Source of the DNA: Chromobacterium paludis
Lineage (GTDB): Bacteria; Pseudomonadota; Gammaproteobacteria; Burkholderiales; Chromobacteriaceae
Direction: 5' to 3'
Assembly (NCBI RefSeq): GCF_008275125.1
Contig: NZ_CP043473.1
Span: 1,488,001 to 1,552,000, forward strand
Length of the DNA: 64,000 bases
Position 1 is the stretch's first letter; every line of letters starts with the position of its first letter. Position numbers and translations under genes: made by a program. Shown here in pieces: positions 17,124 to 26,331 of this stretch. The notes under the pieces were generated by a model. That model ran no database searches. It saw only the letters and a program-made list of their open reading frames with translations, and was not told the origin of the DNA.

Positions 17124-20100
17124 GGCGCGGGCTCAGACAAGCTCATGCCGGCCGCCCTGGCTGCCGCGCGCAATTGCTCCAGCGCCGCGACAAAGTCGAA
17201 ACCATTCAGACTGCGCTCAAACAGCTGACGGTCACTTTCTGGAAAGGCGTACAGGATCGCCTGCGCGTGCTCTAGAAAATAACTCAGCGCCTCGCCATCT
17301 CCTGCCTGCAACAAGGCGGCCAGCCGACTGAACAATATTTGCGCATCCTGCCCCTGCGGCGCCGCTGCCGTTTGGCGCTGCGCGCTTGCCAGCGCCTGCC
17401 GCAGGCTTGCCATCGCCCTTTCCAGGCTCTCGGCCAGGCGGGCGCGCCACGGATCGCAGTCTTCCTCGTGCTTGAGCGCTTTCTCCAGCCTGGCGGCATC
17501 GCTTTGCAACTCCACCAGTCCTATGCTGCCGGCAGCGCCTTTCAAGGTATGGGCGATGCGCTCTGCGGTTTGAGGATCGTCCTCCGCCAGCGCCAGGCCA
17601 ATCCTATGCGGCGCGTCCGCCTCCTCCTCCACGAACTGCCACAGCATGTGCAAATACAGTTCCCGATTTCCTGCCACGCGCCGCAGCCCTCCCGCTTGAT
17701 CCAGGCCGGGAACCGGCGGCAAGGGCAAGCCGGATGCGGCCAGCTCCACCGGCCGCGCCGCCACCGCAACGGGCAGCCAGCGCAGCAGCGTAGAAAAAAG
17801 AATATGCGGGTCAATCGGCTTGGCCACATGATCGACCATGCCCGCCGCCAGGCAGTTCTCGCGCTCATCGGCTAGCGCATCCGCCGTCATCGCGATGATG
17901 GGCAGCGAGGCGAACTCAGCTTGCGCTCGAATCCGCCTTGTGGCTTCAATGCCATCCATAATGGGCATTTGCACATCCATCAACACGGCGTCGAAGCCTT
18001 TGGGTCCATAGGCCGCCAGCTTGTCCAGCACCGCCTGGCCGCTTCCCGCCACGGTAATGGTGGCGCCCGTACCCTCCAACAGCTCAACGGCGATCTGCTG
18101 ATTGATCCGATTGTCTTCGGCAAGCAGCAGATGCATGCCGCGCAGATCCGGCTGCAACTCGAACTGCGGCGCGGCATGGCCGCCGCTGCGGCCAAAACCG
18201 AACGCTTCCAGTAAGGCGTCATACAAGGTGGATTGGCTGACCGGCTTGATCAGGAAACCATCGCAGCCTGCGCTTTTGGCCTGCCCGCGCACCTCGTCGC
18301 GGCCAAATGCCGTCACCAGGATCACGCGCAGCCTGCGGCTGATCTGGCGCATCCGCCGGATGGTTTCCATACCGTCCATCTCGGGCATCATCCAGTCCAC
18401 CAGCGCGATGTCAAATGGATGGTCCAGACAGTGCTGGCGCACCAGCGAAACCGCTTCGCTGCCGCTGGCGCACTCCACGACTTCGAAGTCCAGCATTCGC
18501 AGCTGCTCAGACAACACCCCCAGCGCAGCGGAATTGTCGTCCACCGCCAGCACGCGCAGGCCGCGCAACTCATTGGGCAAGGCCGGCCGATTGCGGGACG
18601 CAGCAGCCTCATCCACGCCCAGCCAGCAATGGAAGATGAACGCGCTGCCCCAGCCTGGCGCCGACTCCACTCTGACCTCGCCCCCCATCAGCTCCACCAG
18701 GCGCTTGACGATGGCGAGCCCCAGCCCGGTGCCGCCGAAGCGCCGCGTAGTGGATCCATCCGCCTGGCTAAAGGCCTGGAACAGCCGCGCCACCTGCTCT
18801 TCCGTCATGCCCATACCGGTATCGTGCACGCAGAACCGCAGCTGGATCTTGTTGCCTATGCGGGAGGCCACGCCGATGAGGATGGCCACCTGCCCTTTCT
18901 CGGTGAACTTGATGGCGTTGTTAGCCAGATTGGTCAGCACCTGCCCCAGGCGCAAGGCGTCGCCGATCAGCGCTTGCGGCACCTCCCGGTCGGTTTCGAA
19001 CAGCAATTCCAGCCCTTTGTCCGCGGCTTTCTGCGCCACCAGGGCCGACACATTATCCAACATGTCGTCCAGCCAGAATGGCCGCGATTCCAACTCCAGC
19101 CGGCCGGCCTCCACTTTAGAGAAGTCCAGGATGTCATTGATGATGCCAAGCAGCGAGGTGCCGGCATTGTGGATCTTGCAGACATAATCGCGTTGCTGGT
19201 CGCTCAAATCTGTGCGCAAGGCCAAGTAGGACATGCCGATGATGGCGTTCATCGGCGTGCGGATTTCATGGCTCATATTGGCCAGAAACATCGATTTGGC
19301 CTGGGTGGCCTCCTCCGCCTCCCGCTTGGCTGATTGCAATTCGGCGGTGCTAGCCGCCAATTGGGCATAGAGCCGCCCATTTTCCAACAACAGCACCAGC
19401 AGGATGAAGCTGGCGGCCAGCAGGCCGTACGCGCGACCGACGTAGAAGCCCAGGTCGAATCGACCGGCATTGAATACCGCGGACAGGCCAACGTCGCATA
19501 ACCAGGCCAGCATGACAACCGTCAGCCACAAGTCCAACAAGGACTGCGGCCGGCGCAGCAGCATGGCGGTCAGCGCTAGGGCGCTCATGCCCCATACGCA
19601 GGACACCACGGTCCACAGCAACGGCGTGTAATGGTTGCCGCGCATGATGGGCGGCAGATAGTCGTGCCCCGTGATGCACAGCCAGACGATGCCCGCCGCC
19701 GCCAGGCAGACTTGGGCCAGCCCTTTTGCGATCAAGCGTCCGCTGTCATCCCCATCAAGCAGCGGACGAGGCGCCCGCCTGGCGTAGACGATGACGAGCG
19801 CCGGGAAGCCCGCATGCCAGAACATATAAAGCCAGGCCGTGGTTTGCGGGCCGCCGCTCAGCACGCCATGTTCGGCGAACAGGCCTGGAAAACTCAAGGC
19901 GTGGAACGCGGCCATCAGCGCGGTGAACAGATAGCCCATCGCCAGCCAGCGCAAGCCCGGATGCCGCAGGATGGCGAACTGGCCAAACAATAACACCGCC
20001 GTCGCCAGATCATTGATCGCCAGCGCGGACTGATACGCCGGAATGAAGGCCCATACCTTGACCAGCTGAACCTGCGCAAACGGCAAGGCCGCAAAGAACA

Positions 20101-20212
20101 CCAATAGCGACGCCGCGCCCACAGCATAGGCCAGCCGTCTCTGACTTGGCGTCGGCGGCAAGGTGGAGAGGAATTCCAGGCTGGGGGGCGAAGCCGAATG
20201 TGCCTGTTGCAT
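17120..20212 (-). CDS. Hybrid sensor histidine kinase, MASE4-HisKA-HATPase-REC-REC-Hpt
   Basis: A 1030-residue membrane kinase. Residues 25-285 hold about eight transmembrane helices of MASE4 type ([31 protein letters not shown]). A short coiled coil leads to the HisKA box with His315 ([12 protein letters not shown]), then the ATPase ([19 protein letters not shown]). Two receiver domains follow (VLAVDDN with Asp in [16 protein letters not shown] with Asp in [10 protein letters not shown]), then an Hpt domain with His in [10 protein letters not shown]. This gives a complete internal phosphorelay, probably ending at the coupled HD-GYP regulator. The membrane-sensed signal is unknown. Confidence 0.93.
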   Translation of the reverse strand: MQQAHSASPPSLEFLSTLPPTPSQRRLAYAVGAASLLVFFAALPFAQVQLVKVWAFIPAYQSALAINDLATAVLLFGQFAILRHPGLRWLAMGYLFTALMAAFHALSFPGLFAEHGVLSGGPQTTAWLYMFWHAGFPALVIVYARRAPRPLLDGDDSGRLIAKGLAQVCLAAAGIVWLCITGHDYLPPIMRGNHYTPLLWTVVSCVWGMSALALTAMLLRRPQSLLDLWLTVVMLAWLCDVGLSAVFNAGRFDLGFYVGRAYGLLAASFILLVLLLENGRLYAQLAASTAELQSAKREAEEATQAKSMFLANMSHEIRTPMNAIIGMSYLALRTDLSDQQRDYVCKIHNAGTSLLGIINDILDFSKVEAGRLELESRPFWLDDMLDNVSALVAQKAADKGLELLFETDREVPQALIGDALRLGQVLTNLANNAIKFTEKGQVAILIGVASRIGNKIQLRFCVHDTGMGMTEEQVARLFQAFSQADGSTTRRFGGTGLGLAIVKRLVELMGGEVRVESAPGWGSAFIFHCWLGVDEAAASRNRPALPNELRGLRVLAVDDNSAALGVLSEQLRMLDFEVVECASGSEAVSLVRQHCLDHPFDIALVDWMMPEMDGMETIRRMRQISRRLRVILVTAFGRDEVRGQAKSAGCDGFLIKPVSQSTLYDALLEAFGFGRSGGHAAPQFELQPDLRGMHLLLAEDNRINQQIAVELLEGTGATITVAGSGQAVLDKLAAYGPKGFDAVLMDVQMPIMDGIEATRRIRAQAEFASLPIIAMTADALADERENCLAAGMVDHVAKPIDPHILFSTLLRWLPVAVAARPVELAASGLPLPPVPGLDQAGGLRRVAGNRELYLHMLWQFVEEEADAPHRIGLALAEDDPQTAERIAHTLKGAAGSIGLVELQSDAARLEKALKHEEDCDPWRARLAESLERAMASLRQALASAQRQTAAAPQGQDAQILFSRLAALLQAGDGEALSYFLEHAQAILYAFPESDRQLFERSLNGFDFVAALEQLRAAARAAGMSLSEPAP

Positions 20213-20330
20213 ATGCGCAGATCTCCGCGTATTGGCATGCCTCTTGCACGGAGACTATCTGGGAGGCATGGGGATGCTTATGTATAGAGCATCATGCTGC
20301 GGCCTGCAGGCCGGGCCGGGAGCCGCGCAG

Positions 20331-20355
20331 AAAAAAGGCGCCTCACGGCGCCCTT
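20331..20355 (-). terminator. Terminator after the HD hydrolase gene
   Basis: On the minus strand a GGCGCC/GGCGCC stem with a GTGA loop is followed by six T, about 20 bases after the stop at 20375. Confidence 0.8.
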
Positions 20356-20374
20356 GATATGAGCTGGCGGCGGA

Positions 20375-20950
20375 TCAGGCCAGCCAGCCTTGCGTCTTGG
20401 CATCGAGCAAGCGGCCCTCAAGGTAGTCCCACAAAGCGGGACAGCCCTGGCGGATGGGCGGACCGATGCGGTCCAGCACCTGCTGATGGCGGATGCCGTT
20501 CTCGCGCCAGCTCTGGCCATTGTTGGCCAGATTCAGCAGCACCGGCATCGCGCGGTCAGCCGCATGGGCGAAGCGCGCCTCCGCCGTGTCTCCGGCTTCG
20601 AATTCATTCCATAGCGCCAGGAAACGCTGGCCTTGCTCTGCCGGCAGCAGGCCGAAAATGCGGGTGACGCAGGCCAATTCCTGCGCCTTGCGCTCTTCCC
20701 AGCCGTCTTCGGCGTAAACGATGGTGTCACCGGTTTCGATCTCGCCTATGTCGTGCACCAGCAGCATCATCACCACCCGGTTGATGTCCACCGGTTCCAC
20801 CGCGTATGGCTGCAAGGAGACGGCCAGCATGGCGATCTGCCAGCTGTGCTCGGCTGAGTTTTCATAACGTTCGCTGTTCAGCACCCGAGTCTTGCGGGTG
20901 ACCTGCTTGAGCTGGTCGATTTCCAGCACGAAATCAATGATGTTTTGCAT
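20375..20950 (-). CDS. HD-domain phosphohydrolase (YfbR/HDDC2-like)
   Basis: A 191-residue soluble protein with the HD-superfamily metal site: RYENSAEHSWQIA, the HD pair in LVHDIGEIETGD, and Asp in AHAADRAMP. This arrangement is that of 5'-deoxynucleotidase YfbR and HDDC2-like hydrolases, which act on deoxynucleoside monophosphates; the substrate is not shown by sequence alone. I start at the ATG at 20950 (MQNIIDFVLEIDQL); a TTG eight codons upstream is possible but overlaps the preceding gene's terminator. Terminators on both sides make it a single-gene unit. Confidence 0.85.
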   Translation of the reverse strand: MQNIIDFVLEIDQLKQVTRKTRVLNSERYENSAEHSWQIAMLAVSLQPYAVEPVDINRVVMMLLVHDIGEIETGDTIVYAEDGWEERKAQELACVTRIFGLLPAEQGQRFLALWNEFEAGDTAEARFAHAADRAMPVLLNLANNGQSWRENGIRHQQVLDRIGPPIRQGCPALWDYLEGRLLDAKTQGWLA

Positions 20951-20972
20951 TTTGTTGTCTTTCTGTGGGTGC

Positions 20973-20997
20973 AAAAAAAGCAGACCTCGGTCTGCTT
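20973..20997 (-). terminator. Terminator after the hydrolase/ferredoxin pair
   Basis: On the minus strand an AGCAGAC/GTCTGCT stem with a four-base loop runs straight into seven T, nine bases after the hydrolase stop. It isolates the ferredoxin-hydrolase pair from the HD gene. Confidence 0.88.
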
Positions 20998-21004
20998 GAA
21001 ATCC

Positions 21005-21613
21005 TCACCAGCAGCGCTGGATCATCTGCGCCAGCTGCACCAGCCGGCCATGGAAGAAGTGGCCCGCGCCGGGGAGCACCAGCACCGGCAGGCTTTGCGG
21101 CCGCGCCCAGTCCATCACATGGGACAAGGGAATCACCTCGTCTTCCTCGCCATGAATCACCAGCGTGTCGGCAGGCACATCGGGCGTCGGAATGGGGTAC
21201 TTGCCCACCGCCACACCCATCAGCAGCAGCTTGTCGGCCTCGATGCGGGCGCGAGTGCGCGCGGCGACGAAGCCGCCGAAGGAGAATCCCCCCAGCGCCA
21301 ATGGCAGGCCTGGATGCTGCGACTTAGCGTACTCGGCCACGGCGATGACGTCGTCGACCTCGCCCTGGCCGTAATCGTGCTGGCCTTCGCTTTCGCCCAC
21401 TCCGCGCAGATTCGGGCAGTAGCAGGCATAGCCCAGCTGCGACAGGGCCTTGGCCGCGGTCTGCACCACCTTGTTGGTATGCGTGCCGCCCTGCAGCGGA
21501 TTGGGGTGGCAGATCACGGCCACGCCGCGCGCCTCCCCCTGCGCCGTCACGTAAATGGTTTCGAGCATGCCCACCGGACCAGCGATGCCGACCTTGTTCA
21601 TGGCCTTCAACAT
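21005..21613 (-). CDS. Alpha/beta hydrolase
   Basis: A 202-residue serine hydrolase of a small conserved bacterial group. Signature pieces are CHPNPLQGGTHTNKVV, the nucleophile elbow GFSFGGF, the acid Asp in HGEEDEVIPL and the His in PGAGHFFHG, so the triad is complete. There is no signal peptide. The substrate is unknown. The start codon overlaps the ferredoxin stop by one base (TGATG), implying coupled translation, and a terminator follows. An alternative start is the ATG four codons later. Confidence 0.87.
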   Translation of the reverse strand: MLKAMNKVGIAGPVGMLETIYVTAQGEARGVAVICHPNPLQGGTHTNKVVQTAAKALSQLGYACYCPNLRGVGESEGQHDYGQGEVDDVIAVAEYAKSQHPGLPLALGGFSFGGFVAARTRARIEADKLLLMGVAVGKYPIPTPDVPADTLVIHGEEDEVIPLSHVMDWARPQSLPVLVLPGAGHFFHGRLVQLAQMIQRCW

Positions 21614-21921
21614 CAGATTTTCAGCCTTTCCACCACGCGGCCGTTGACCATGTGCTCGCTGACGATTTCGTCGATATCCTCCTGGTCGACGAAGGTGTAC
21701 CAGGTCTCCTGCGGATACACCACCATCACCGGACCCGCGTCGCAGCGGCCCAGGCAGCCGGCCTTGTTGACGCGGATCTTGCCGTCTCCGGCCAGGCCCA
21801 GCGCCTTGACCTTGTCCTTCATATAGCCCAGCAGTTCGCTGGAGCCGTGGTTGTTGCAGCAGCTCTCGCCTTCGGCGCGCTGGTTGCAGCAGATGAATAC
21901 GTGCTTGTCGAAGAAGCTCAT
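21613..21921 (-). CDS. Thioredoxin-fold 2Fe-2S ferredoxin
   Basis: A 102-residue protein of the (2Fe-2S) ferredoxin domain family related to the NuoE/Shethna type: FICCNQRAEGESCC near the N-terminus and KAGCLGRCDAGPVMVVYP in the middle supply the cluster cysteines. It carries single electrons in the cytoplasm; the redox partner is unknown. It is first in a two-gene unit with the alpha/beta hydrolase, which is translationally coupled to it. Confidence 0.88.
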   Translation of the reverse strand: MSFFDKHVFICCNQRAEGESCCNNHGSSELLGYMKDKVKALGLAGDGKIRVNKAGCLGRCDAGPVMVVYPQETWYTFVDQEDIDEIVSEHMVNGRVVERLKI

Positions 21922-21975
21922 GTTTCTCTCAATGAATACGCTTTTGGCTTGGAACGACGGGCCGTCCCACGGTCA

Positions 21976-23385
21976 TTAATTATCGCTGTCCGCCCAGCCG
22001 CTGATGCCCAGGGTGGCCGCGTTGTCGAACTTGGCGTATTTGCCGACGAAAGCCAGCCGCACCGCGCCGGTGGGACCGTTACGATGCTTGCCGATGATGG
22101 CCTCGGCCATGCCCTTCACGTCCTGGTTTTCCGGGTTGTAGTACTCTTCGCGGTACATGAAGATGATCAAGTCCGCGTCCTGCTCGATGGCGCCCGACTC
22201 CCGCAGGTCCGACATCATCGGCCGCTTGTTGGGGCGCTGCTCCACCGCGCGCGACAGCTGAGACAGCGCGATCACCGGCACCTGCAGCTCCTTGGCCAGT
22301 CCCTTCAGGCCGCGCGAGATTTCGCCCAGTTCCGCGGTGCGGTTGTCGCCGCGGCCAGACCCGGACATCAGCTGCAGGTAGTCGATCACGATCAAACCCA
22401 GTTTGCCGCCATGCTGCCGCGCCAGCCGGCGCGCGCGCGCGCGCACTTCCAGCGCGGTCAGCGCCGGCGTTTCGTCGATGTACATCGGCGCCTCGGACAG
22501 CTTGCCGATGGCGTAAGTCAGCTTCTGCCAGTCCTCGTCGCCCAGCTTGCCGGTACGCAGCGTGTGCTGGTCCAACCGGCCCACCGAACCCAGCATCCGC
22601 ATCACCAGCTGCGCGCCGCCCATTTCCATCGAAAACACCGCTACTGGCAGATGGGTTTCCACCGCCACATGCTCGGCGATGTTCATCGAGAAGGCCGTTT
22701 TACCCATGGACGGACGGCCAGCGACGATGATCAGGTCGCCCGGCTGCAGGCCGGAAGTCTTGGCATCCAGGTCGATGAAGCCGGTGGGAACCCCTGTCAC
22801 CTCGTCCGGGTTATCGCGGCTATACAGCATGTCGATGCGCTCCACCACTTCCTTCAACAGGCCCGGCATTTCCAGGAAGCCCTGCTTGGACTTGGCGGTG
22901 GATTCCGCGATCTGGAACACGCGGCCCTCGGCCTCGTCCAGCAATTGCGCGGCATCGCGCCCCATGGGCGAGTAGGCGGCATCGGCGATCTCAGTGCCCA
23001 CCTGCGCCAATTGACGCATGATGGAGCGCTCGCGCACGATTTCCGCATAACGGCGGATATTAGCCGCCGATGGCGTGTTCTGCGCCAAGGTGGCCAGATA
23101 GGCCAGGCCGCCGATCTCGGCCAGCTCGGCATTCTTGTCCAGCGCCTCGGCCACCGTCACCACGTCAGCCGGGCGGGCCATTTCCACCAGCTTGGCGATA
23201 TGCTTGTATACCAGACGGTGGTCATGACGGTAGAAGTCGGCCTCGGACACGACGTCGGCGATCTTGTCCCAGGCGCTGTTGTCCAGCAGCAGGCCGCCCA
23301 ACACGGATTGTTCGGCTTCCACGGAGTGCGGCGGCGTGCGGATGGCCGCCATCTCGCTGTCGAAATGTTCGTACTGTTCTGTCAT
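21976..23385 (-). CDS. dnaB: Replicative DNA helicase DnaB
   Basis: A 469-residue hexameric helicase that unwinds DNA ahead of the replisome and binds primase through its N-terminal domain. The N-terminal DnaB domain is at about 15-125 (PPHSVEAEQSVLGGLLLDN); the RecA-like ATPase follows, with Walker A GRPSMGKTAF, Walker B VIDYLQL, and SQLSRAVEQRPNKRP. There is no intein. I start at 23385 (MTEQYEHFDSEMAA); a longer in-frame start 14 codons up lacks support. Confidence 0.96.
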   Translation of the reverse strand: MTEQYEHFDSEMAAIRTPPHSVEAEQSVLGGLLLDNSAWDKIADVVSEADFYRHDHRLVYKHIAKLVEMARPADVVTVAEALDKNAELAEIGGLAYLATLAQNTPSAANIRRYAEIVRERSIMRQLAQVGTEIADAAYSPMGRDAAQLLDEAEGRVFQIAESTAKSKQGFLEMPGLLKEVVERIDMLYSRDNPDEVTGVPTGFIDLDAKTSGLQPGDLIIVAGRPSMGKTAFSMNIAEHVAVETHLPVAVFSMEMGGAQLVMRMLGSVGRLDQHTLRTGKLGDEDWQKLTYAIGKLSEAPMYIDETPALTALEVRARARRLARQHGGKLGLIVIDYLQLMSGSGRGDNRTAELGEISRGLKGLAKELQVPVIALSQLSRAVEQRPNKRPMMSDLRESGAIEQDADLIIFMYREEYYNPENQDVKGMAEAIIGKHRNGPTGAVRLAFVGKYAKFDNAATLGISGWADSDN

Positions 23386-23493
23386 GTAGACCCGGAAGGC
23401 GCGCGCGGAACGGCGCGCGTAAGGCAAAACGCAATTCTAGCGCGAAACGTCAAAGCGCTCACCAATCATTCAAGCCGGAGCGCGCGGCATGCA

Positions 23494-24669
23494 TCAGCAA
23501 TTCATCCCGGCGACGAAGCCGGACGACCACGCCCATTGGAAGTTGTAGCCGCCCAACCAGCCGGTGACGTCCACCACCTCGCCGATGAAAAACAGGCCCG
23601 GCACCGCGTTGGCCATCAAAGACTTGGATGACAGCGCCTGGGTGGCGACGCCGCCCAAAGTGACTTCGGCTTTCTTGTAGCCCTGGGTGCCGTTGGGCTT
23701 CACGCACCAGCGGTGCAGCTGCTCCGCCAACTGACGGCGCTGCCTGGGCCCCAGGTCCTTCAAACGCTTATTCATGCCGATGCGATCCAGCCAGGCGTCG
23801 GCGAAGCGGCGCGACCAACCCAATTCGGACAGCGCGTTGGCCAGCAGCTGCTCGCTGTCCGACCTCGCCTCCAACCAGCTTTCCGCGTCGCCGTCCGGCA
23901 TCAAATCCAGCAGCAGCTCCATGCCCGGTTGCCAATAGGACGACACCTGCAGAATCGCCGGCCCGGACACGCCCTTGTGTGTGAACAGGACATTCTCGCG
24001 GAACTTGCCTTTGCCGGCCTTGGCCTCCACTTCCACCGACACGCCAGCCAGCGGCGTAAAGATTTCCGCATCCTCGACGTGGAAAGTCAGTGGCACCAGC
24101 GCCGGCGACAGCGGCGTGACCGACAGGCCAAATTGCTCCGCCAACTGGTAGCCAAGCGGCGTGGCGCCGATCTGCGGAATGGACAGCCCGCCGCTGGCGA
24201 CGACCAGCGATTGGCTGGAGAAGCGGCCGCGGCTGGTTTCCACGCCAAAGCCGCCATCGTCGCCGCGCGTCACGGCCAGGATGGCGGTTTCCATGCGGCG
24301 GTCCACGCCGCCTTTGCGGCACTCCTCGTCCAGCATGGCGATGATGCGCTCGCTGCCTTCGTCGCAGAACAGCTGGCCCAACTTTTTCTCGTGGTAGCCG
24401 ATGCCGTGCCGCTCTACCATGGAGATGAAATCCTGCGGCGTATATTGGGCCAGCGCGGAGCGGCAAAAATGAGGATTGGCCGACAGATAACAGTCGAAGC
24501 GCGCGTGGATATTGGTGAAGTTGCAGCGGCCGCCGCCGGAAATGCGGATTTTCTCCGCCAGCTTGGCGGCATGGTCCAGCAACAGCACGCTGCGGCCGCG
24601 CTGGCCGGCGGTGGCGGCGCACATCAAACCGGCCGCGCCGGCGCCGATGACGATCACATCAAATTGCAA
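23494..24669 (-). CDS. HI0933/YhiN-family flavoprotein
   Basis: A 391-residue FAD-dependent protein. The N-terminal dinucleotide fold is clear (VIVIGAGAAGLMCA), followed by the family markers KIRISGGGRCNFTN, TGWLGGYNFQWAWSSG and the KKAEVTLGGVA motif. Family members bind FAD and are annotated as NAD(P)/FAD-dependent oxidoreductases or BaiN-like; the reaction in most bacteria is unknown. It diverges from sodB across 110 bases, so a shared oxidative-stress promoter region is possible but not shown. Confidence 0.9.
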   Translation of the reverse strand: MQFDVIVIGAGAAGLMCAATAGQRGRSVLLLDHAAKLAEKIRISGGGRCNFTNIHARFDCYLSANPHFCRSALAQYTPQDFISMVERHGIGYHEKKLGQLFCDEGSERIIAMLDEECRKGGVDRRMETAILAVTRGDDGGFGVETSRGRFSSQSLVVASGGLSIPQIGATPLGYQLAEQFGLSVTPLSPALVPLTFHVEDAEIFTPLAGVSVEVEAKAGKGKFRENVLFTHKGVSGPAILQVSSYWQPGMELLLDLMPDGDAESWLEARSDSEQLLANALSELGWSRRFADAWLDRIGMNKRLKDLGPRQRRQLAEQLHRWCVKPNGTQGYKKAEVTLGGVATQALSSKSLMANAVPGLFFIGEVVDVTGWLGGYNFQWAWSSGFVAGMNC

Positions 24670-24779
24670 AAGTTTATTCCTATCATTTTAGTCAACTATT
24701 GGCCATCCCGACCGTATTCCAGTAAACTGCGCGCAAAGCATCCGCTTATGCGGCTTACTTTCTCAACAAGGAGAGCATA

Positions 24780-25358
24780 ATGGAACACAAACTGCCTGAA
24801 CTGCCGTACGCGCTGGACGCCCTGGCCCCGCACATCTCCAAGGAAACCCTGGAGTTCCACTACGGCAAGCACCATCAGACCTACATCACGAACCTGAACA
24901 ACCTGATCAAGGGTACCGAGTTCGAGAACGCCTCCCTGGAAGAGATCGTCAAGAAGTCTTCCGGCGGCATTTTCAACAACGCCGCTCAGGTTTGGAACCA
25001 CACCTTCTACTGGTTCGGCCTGGCCCCGAACGCTGGCGGCGAGCCGACCGGCGCGCTGGCCGACGCCATCAACGCCAAGTGGGGCTCTTTCGAAGAGTTC
25101 AAGAAGGCCTTCACCCAGACCGCCGTCGGCACCTTCGGCTCTGGCTGGGCCTGGCTGGTGAAGAACAGCGACGGCAGCCTGGACCTGGTATCCACCAGCA
25201 ACGCCGCCACCCCGCTGACCACCGACAAGAAGCCGCTCCTGACCTGTGACGTGTGGGAACACGCGTATTATATCGACTACCGCAACAGCCGCCCGAACTA
25301 TATGGATAGCTTCTGGAAGCTGGTGAACTGGGACTTCGTGGCCAAGAACTTCGCCTGA
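24780..25358 (+). CDS. sodB: Superoxide dismutase, iron type
   Basis: A 192-residue cytoplasmic enzyme converting superoxide to peroxide and oxygen. Metal ligands are visible: His in [10 protein letters not shown], His in [10 protein letters not shown], and Asp and His in [13 protein letters not shown]. The [14 protein letters not shown] and GSGWAWLV segments point to the iron rather than manganese form. An AAGGAGAG ribosome-binding site precedes the ATG. A bidirectional-looking terminator follows directly. Confidence 0.96.
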   Translation: MEHKLPELPYALDALAPHISKETLEFHYGKHHQTYITNLNNLIKGTEFENASLEEIVKKSSGGIFNNAAQVWNHTFYWFGLAPNAGGEPTGALADAINAKWGSFEEFKKAFTQTAVGTFGSGWAWLVKNSDGSLDLVSTSNAATPLTTDKKPLLTCDVWEHAYYIDYRNSRPNYMDSFWKLVNWDFVAKNFA

Positions 25359-25378
25359 TTCCCGCTTCGCGCCGAGTC

Positions 25379-25402
25379 AAAGGGGCCTATGGCCCCTTTT
25401 TT
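25379..25402 (+). terminator. sodB terminator overlapping the convergent gene's stop
   Basis: AAAGGGGCC, TAT, GGCCCCTTTTTT: a 9-bp stem ending in a T-run. The right half lies inside the last codons of the convergent binding-protein gene, whose TAG stop (25387-25389) falls at the hairpin loop. Confidence 0.9.
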
Positions 25403-26208
25403 GCGTCTTGCGGCGGCGCATCCGGCGCCGTGGCCGCGATGATGCGCTGATAGCTGCCATCCTGCTTCATCGCCTGCAATACCGCATCAAAGCGATCGCG
25501 CAAGCCGGCCAGCTGCGGCTTGCGCGAAAAGGCGATATAGCTCGGAATTTCCTCCAGCGGAGGCTGTAGTTCGCGGATGCGCCCTTCCGCGCGGCGACGG
25601 CGCGCGATGTCCCAGGCGCCGTAACGGTTGCTGACCAGGATGTCGAAACGCCGCGCCAGCAGTTTGTCCATATTCTGCTCCCCGCTGGCGGCCACGTCGG
25701 CGATGCGAATTGAGCCCGCCTTGACCGCGGCGTCAAAAACCGCCCCATAGCTGACCGCCCGCACCACGCCGAAACGCAAACCGGCCAAGGCTCGCAGATC
25801 GCCGTCGAACGGGATGGCCGAGTCCTTCAGCGCGAACAGCGACACAGTCTGCGGCATCAATACTTGGTGGGAGTAGTCCAACAGCGCCTCGCGCTCCGGC
25901 GTCTTGTATACGGTAAAGATAGCGTCTGCCTGCCCGCCCTCGACCATGGCCAAGGAGCGGCCCCATGGATAAACCGTGACATGAATCGGCCTGCCCAGTC
26001 GATGAAAAGCCTCGCGCACGACATTGACCACGAACCCCTTTACCTCCACGCCATCCAGGTATTCGTAAGGCGGATACTGCAAGGTGACCAATTCCAGCGG
26101 CGGTTCGGCCATGGCCGGCCCCGCGCACAACGCGCCCCATGCGGCGGCCACGCTGAAGGCGGGCCAAGCCAGTCGACGAAACAAGGATTTTGAACAGGCG
26201 CTGCGCAC
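25387..26208 (-). CDS. Periplasmic solute-binding protein, SBP_bac_3 type (orphan)
   Basis: A 273-residue protein with a long signal peptide (about 1-34, cut after AMA) and a type II periplasmic binding fold (LVTLQYPPYEYLDGVEVKGF, PWGRSLAMVEGGQADAIFTV). The YPPYEY and PWxR pieces resemble the other orphan proteins in the window, so they probably share an ancestor. The ligand is unknown and no permease is linked. The gene's end lies inside the sodB terminator. PurF's terminator precedes it. Confidence 0.8.
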   Translation of the reverse strand: MRSACSKSLFRRLAWPAFSVAAAWGALCAGPAMAEPPLELVTLQYPPYEYLDGVEVKGFVVNVVREAFHRLGRPIHVTVYPWGRSLAMVEGGQADAIFTVYKTPEREALLDYSHQVLMPQTVSLFALKDSAIPFDGDLRALAGLRFGVVRAVSYGAVFDAAVKAGSIRIADVAASGEQNMDKLLARRFDILVSNRYGAWDIARRRRAEGRIRELQPPLEEIPSYIAFSRKPQLAGLRDRFDAVLQAMKQDGSYQRIIAATAPDAPPQDAKKGP

Positions 26209-26221
26209 TAGGCCACTCCTG

Positions 26222-26258
26222 AAAAGAAACGGGCCCGCTCCGGACAGGAGGGGCCCGC
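26222..26258 (-). terminator. Terminator of the cvpA-purF unit
   Basis: On the minus strand CGGGCCC and GGGCCCG pair around an inner CTCC/GGAG stem and are followed by TTTCTTTT. It lies about 75 bases after the purF stop. Confidence 0.8.
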
Positions 26259-26331
26259 TTTACGTCCGGGCGCCAGGCGGGCATCCACTCCACGGTATAG
26301 CCCAGATGAGGCTCCGCGGCGTGGCGCTGGC

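Noticed and set aside
21652..23631. 659-codon open frame on the plus strand
   Set aside because: It is antisense to dnaB and its neighbours, which are clearly the real genes.
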